In this document: positions 60,655-64,000 of the stretch, one piece after another
Layout: every line of letters starts with the position of its first letter
How positions within the stretch are numbered: the first letter of the stretch is position 1
Assembly (NCBI RefSeq): GCF_014193515.1
Contig: NZ_BLXX01000001.1
Coordinates: 1 to 64,000 of the forward strand
Origin: Geomonas silvestris
GTDB taxonomy: Bacteria > Desulfobacterota > Desulfuromonadia > Geobacterales > Geobacteraceae
Length of the DNA: 64,000 nt
Direction of reading: 5' to 3'
The notes under the pieces: model-generated
The model's database searches: none
What the model was told of the DNA's origin: nothing
What the model saw: the letters and a program-made list of their open reading frames with translations, nothing else
Program-made: the position numbers and the translations under genes

Positions 60655-61228
60655 AGACTTTCCTTGCCAGCTTGAGTAGCTGAGAGCTCACTTTCAGGCG
60701 GCAGCGCTGGGTTTCGTTGAGATTTACCTCGAAAGCGATCTTGCCGTTGTCGGGATACAGCGAGAGCATCCCACCCCGACGGCAGAAATCCTCGCGATCG
60801 GAAATGGTCAGAATGGGAAGATCGCCGAGGACATCGAGGATGCCGTCGAGCCTGCCGAGTTCGGAGCGAGAGATGAAGAGGACCTGGCACTGCGCGGCTT
60901 CCTCGGGAGAGCTTACTTGGCGGAAAACGATGGGGCGCCCCTGGATGCTCCTACCGGTAAGCCCCACCAGGGTCCGGTCCAGTGGGGAGCGTCCCAGGGT
61001 GGCGATGCAGAACTCCGAGCGGCGCAGGGAACTGCCGGGCCACTCGACGAACTTGGTGAAGTTGAAGATGAAGGCTGCCTTGAGGCTGTACTCGCCGAAA
61101 GAGGTCTCGGCACCGCCACCCGTAGGGAGGAGCAGCAGGAACAGGGCCACGACGCACGGCACCAGGTTACGTACCAGGCGCTGCGCCTTAGACCTTACGG
61201 CCGCTATGTGCGAAAACGTTAGTACCAC
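60641..61228 (-). CDS. YfiR-like (DUF4154) periplasmic protein
   Basis: A 195-aa protein starting with GTG at 61228 behind GGAAGG. A signal peptide (LVPCVVALFLLLLPTGGGAE) is followed by YSLKAAFIFNFTKFVEWP, the hallmark of the DUF4154/YfiR family, then CIATLGRSP, DRTLVGLTGRSIQGRPIVFR, LFISRS, and ILTISDREDFCRRGGM. In Pseudomonas YfiR is a periplasmic inhibitor of a diguanylate cyclase. Here no cyclase is adjacent, and it precedes a TonB receptor instead, so its partner is probably different. Confidence 0.87.
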   Translation of the reverse strand: MVLTFSHIAAVRSKAQRLVRNLVPCVVALFLLLLPTGGGAETSFGEYSLKAAFIFNFTKFVEWPGSSLRRSEFCIATLGRSPLDRTLVGLTGRSIQGRPIVFRQVSSPEEAAQCQVLFISRSELGRLDGILDVLGDLPILTISDREDFCRRGGMLSLYPDNGKIAFEVNLNETQRCRLKVSSQLLKLARKVYGHQ

Positions 61229-61547
61229 ATTACCTTCCGGCTGAGGGCCTCAGTATCTCTGCTAGCCCTGCAGATGCAGAACGAGACGACCCGGGATCTT
61301 TTGGGACGGCTCTTTCCGCTCATCGTCTGATGGCGGGTTTTATCAAGCGGTATTTCTGGGGAGAACCGGCTCCGACGGAAGGTCCCCCCTGCGGACCGGA
61401 TCATATCCAAAAATTGGAGGGAGCGGGTCCTCGATAAACCTGAGATGTGAATGGATAAATCCTACAACGCGCAGCACTCCGGATAACAACGTCGGAGGCC
61501 ATTCCGCTGCAGCGTGGCTGAGGAACTGGGCACCAGGGGGCTCGGCT
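61229..61547. other. Gene-free gap between the two YfiR genes
   Basis: About 320 nt containing no supported reading frame, tRNA or clear terminator. The sequence may derive from the lost part of a receptor-type gene that once followed the second YfiR copy. No similarity to the intact copy was evident by eye. Confidence 0.4.
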
Positions 61548-62566
61548 TCAGGGACGGCCATAGATCCTGCGCGCCAGCCTGAGCAGCTGGGAGCTCGGCT
61601 TAAGGCGGGCGCGTTGCGTCTCGCGGTAGTCCATGTCGAACACGATCCTGCCGCCCTCCTGATCCAGGGAGAGCATCCCGCCGCGCCTGCTGAAGTCCTC
61701 GCGGTCGGCGACGGTAAGTATCGGCTGGTCCCGCAGCACCTCGAGGATCCCGTCCACCCTGGCAAGCTCGGAGCGGGAGAAGTAGACCACCTGGCACTGC
61801 AGCGCCTCGTCGGCCGAGTTGAAACGGCGGAAGACGATGGTGCGCCCCTGCACGCTGCGCCCGGCCAGGGCGGCCAGCGACTGGTCCACCGGGGAGCGCC
61901 CCAGGGACCCGATGCAGAATTCGCCCTTCGTTTTGAAGGCACTCTCCGGCCACTCGACGAACTTGGAGAAGTTGTAGATGAAGACCGCCTTCAGGGCGTA
62001 CTCTCCCGAGGCGGTCTCGGTTCCCGCCTGGTGCGGCAGGGTCAGCAGCAGGAAAAGCAGCGCCAGAAAAAAGGCGCGCCGGTCCCGCGTGTAGCGGACC
62101 CCCACGGTACCGTGTTCGCGGCTTCCCGCCAGCCCGGTCAGGAGCGCGCCCTTGGTGTCGTGAGCGCTTTTCGTGATGATGTTGATCACCCCGTTCACGG
62201 CATTGGCGCCCCACATGGTGCTTCCCGAACCGCGGATCACCTCGATGCGCTCGATGTTCTCCAGGAGGGTGTCCTGAACGTCCCAGAAGACGCCGCCGTA
62301 GAGGGGGGTATAGACGGTGCGCCCGTCGATCATCACCAACAGTTTGTCGGCGAACATCCCGCTGAAGCCGCGCACCGAAACCGCCCAGTCGTTGCCGTCC
62401 ACGGTGGCCACCTGCACCCCTGGGACCATACATCCGCCGCGTCGGCTGCCTGAACCGTTGCGCTAAAAAGAGAACACTGGAGGAAGAAAGACAAGAAAGC
62501 CGTCCCCGCCACCCGTCGGCATGCGGTCCGGCACGGTCTCGTCGCAAAAAAAGAGAAATTACGCAT
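61548..62566 (-). pseudogene. Decayed TonB-receptor N-terminus fused in frame to a YfiR-like domain
   Basis: From ATG 62566 (MRNFSFFATRP) a signal peptide region runs to ATVQAADAADV, where the frame shifts. In the next frame MVPGVQVATVDGNDWAVSV through VIRGSGSTMWGANAVNGVINIITKSAHDTKG is a TonB-receptor plug, close to the receptor at 9376-11457. The plug start is missing between these parts. After GTVGVRYTRD the sequence passes without a stop into RRAFFLALLFLLLTLPHQ and YALKAVFIYNFSKFVEWP, a second YfiR protein with its own signal peptide. Two deletions therefore occurred: one at the N-terminus, one removing the whole barrel. The 293-aa downstream frame (start 62429) might still be translated. 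Confidence 0.75.
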
Positions 62567-62993
62567 GTAACCTGCGGATCCTCCCCTGCTCTTCGACCTG
62601 TAAACGCCGATCACGCGTTGAGTTCTATCGGCGCGACCGATCCGTAATGACAGCGCTATCGCAAATTAACACAGTAAGGCCTGCGTGAAAACCAATTTGT
62701 GGGATTCAGACTACAGTTATCTGAGGGATCGAGCGGCAAAAAATAGGCCCTGCATGAGGCAGGGCCGGTCGGCACGTTGCAGAGCTCAGTAGAGAAGGAG
62801 TTTCCACTCCTTCTCCGCCAGGCGCGCCCGGACTTCCAAGCTCGCGGCGCTGGCGGCTCCAAAGGGATAGGTGAGCGTCCCGCTGTTTGCTGGGGGAACG
62901 GCGGCTCGATGCACATGGGGGCTGGAGATTGGGGCGTGGGTGCTGGTAGGTGTTCGAGGAGGCGGGTCGGATAGCAGGGAGTTGGTCAGGAGC
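62567..62993. other. Gene-free gap before the MFS transporter
   Basis: About 430 nt with no supported gene. Short frames (for example 62656-62916 minus) have no ribosome-binding site. A CTGCATGAGGCAGGGCC/GGCCCTGCATG-type partial inverted repeat lies near 62745-62766. Nothing else recognised. Confidence 0.4.
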
Positions 62994-64000
62994 TCAGTGG
63001 GCGGCTCCTGCCGGCCCCTTGCTGCGCACCCGCTTCAGGAAAAAAACGCCGACGATGCAGAAAAAGCTGAGAAATGAGAGGAGCCGGAAGTTTTCCACGT
63101 AGGCAAGCAGGGTCGCCTGGCGCAGCAGCTGGTTCTGCAGCGTCCCCTGCGCCAGGCGCGCCGCGTCGGCCTGGTCGTAAAAGCCCTGCAGCATCCGTTG
63201 CAGGGACTGGGTGCGCCCCTCAAAGGAGTAATCCCCGGCGCTGAGCCGCTGGGTCAGCTCGGACTGGTGCACCTGTGCAGCGCGCGAGAGCATGGTGGTC
63301 ACCATCGAGATCCCCACGCTCCCGCCGACGTTGCGCATCAGGTTGAAGATGCCGGTCGCGTTACCCATCTCCTCCCGTGGCAGGGTCCCCATGGTGACCG
63401 TGGAGAGCGGCACGAAGAGCATGCTGAGCCCCACGCCGGTCAGGATGCTGGGCCAGATGATGCTCCAGACCGAGATCTCCAGGTTGATACCGGCGAACTG
63501 CCACAACGAGAGGCCAACCAGGACGAACCCGGTTCCGATCAGCTTCCGGTTATCGACCTTCGCGGTCAGAAACCCCACCAGCGGCATGGCGAGAAAGGCG
63601 CCTAGGCCGCGCGGACTGACGGCGATGCCGCTTTGCAGGGCGGGGTACCCAATGAGGGTCTGCAAAAAGAGCGGCAGCATGGTGATGGCACTGTAGAGGG
63701 CCATCCCCACCATGAAGATGATCAGCGTCCCCACGGTGAAGTTGCGGTCAGTGAAGACGCGCAGGTTCACGATCGGCTCGGCGATCTGCAGCTGCCGGTA
63801 GATGAAGGCGAGCAGCGCGGCCCCGGAGATGGCGGCGAACCAGCCGATCCAGGGGGCGGCGAACCAGTCCACCTCCTGCCCCCGGTCCAGGATGATCTGC
63901 AGGGTCCCCAGCGAGAGCGCCATGAGGCCGAAGCCGATCGCGTCGATCTTGCCGGGCCGGGCGGCCCGCAGGTAGGGAGGGTCCTCGACGAAGAGGTTGG
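62994..64000 (-). CDS. DHA2-type MFS drug exporter (EmrB/QacA family), N-terminus outside the window
   Basis: The frame stays open from the stop at 62994 to the window edge, giving the last 335 residues. The visible part begins NLFVEDPPYLRAARPGKIDAIGFGLMALSLG and contains seven or more helices, with VSPRGLGAFLAMPLVGFLT and GNATGIFNLMRNVGGSVGIS, which is the conserved motif of the 14-helix DHA2 family. NLFVEDPPYLR is a typical segment of EmrB proteins. It would pump drugs or lipophilic compounds out with protons. Partner membrane-fusion and outer-membrane genes, if any, lie to the right. Confidence 0.88.
   Translation of the reverse strand, partial: NLFVEDPPYLRAARPGKIDAIGFGLMALSLGTLQIILDRGQEVDWFAAPWIGWFAAISGAALLAFIYRQLQIAEPIVNLRVFTDRNFTVGTLIIFMVGMALYSAITMLPLFLQTLIGYPALQSGIAVSPRGLGAFLAMPLVGFLTAKVDNRKLIGTGFVLVGLSLWQFAGINLEISVWSIIWPSILTGVGLSMLFVPLSTVTMGTLPREEMGNATGIFNLMRNVGGSVGISMVTTMLSRAAQVHQSELTQRLSAGDYSFEGRTQSLQRMLQGFYDQADAARLAQGTLQNQLLRQATLLAYVENFRLLSFLSFFCIVGVFFLKRVRSKGPAGAAH

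Noticed and set aside
60641-61228. The YfiR-like gene as the regulator of a diguanylate cyclase (yfiBNR operon)
   Set aside because: No GGDEF or OmpA-like gene is adjacent; it is coupled to a TonB receptor instead.

Overview
The window is high-GC DNA from a mesophilic deltaproteobacterium of the Geobacter/Geomonas/Citrifermentans type (Desulfuromonadia). That placement is inferred from gene content: a selenocysteine formate dehydrogenase with an NrfD-type membrane subunit, sigma54 two-component regulation, YfiR/TonB-receptor pairs, a GH3-family adenylating enzyme and APS-reductase sulfate assimilation. No 16S gene is present.

Layout. 1-8.5 kb is an accessory island: the 3' tip of an IS256-type transposase, a block of AT-rich palindromic tandem repeats, a GNAT acetyltransferase, a HIT gene that has lost exactly its histidine triad, and a complete Wadjet (jetABCD) plasmid/phage defence operon on the minus strand. 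8.6-11.5 kb holds an ACP phosphodiesterase and a TonB-dependent receptor. 11.6-22.2 kb is a formate dehydrogenase locus: tatA, an fdhD-mobA fusion, a degenerate tRNA-Lys-like element, fdnI, fdnH and fdnG (in-frame UGA at codon 190 with a SECIS hairpin), then a divergent NtrC-type regulator and sensor kinase. A near-consensus sigma54 promoter lies between them. 22.5-26.5 kb carries molybdenum cofactor genes (MOSC protein, moaA, moeA, moaC, mog), which supply the cofactor for the dehydrogenase. 26.6-29.1 kb has pta and ackA in convergent orientation. 29.3-33.9 kb has a ferredoxin, a zinc-ribbon/DUF3426 protein with eight acidic FGEF-type repeats, hpt, a DUF1573 protein, tRNA-Arg(CCG) and a DUF2062 protein.

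34-38.7 kb is a three-gene minus-strand operon: an unrecognised 825-aa protein, a phosphatidylserine decarboxylase-family enzyme and a divergent Lgt-family membrane protein. It is the best candidate here for an undescribed lipid-related system. 39-48.5 kb has a 135-aa orphan protein, a helix-hairpin-helix/histone-H1-like basic protein, an orphan pstS, a GH3-hydrolase gene pair, a chemoreceptor and an alpha/beta hydrolase. 48.6-52 kb is cysH-cysD-cysN (sulfate to sulfite through APS). 52.5-58.3 kb has a methyltransferase, a short-chain dehydrogenase, a 967-aa FAD/Fe-S oxidase and an enolase-superfamily enzyme. 58.5-62.6 kb has a TonB receptor with its YfiR partner, plus a decayed second copy in which two deletions fused a receptor plug fragment to YfiR. 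The window ends inside a DHA2-type MFS exporter.

Start codons were moved from the longest reading frame wherever a ribosome-binding site and family-typical N-terminus agreed. All functional names come from reading motifs by eye; no database search was run.
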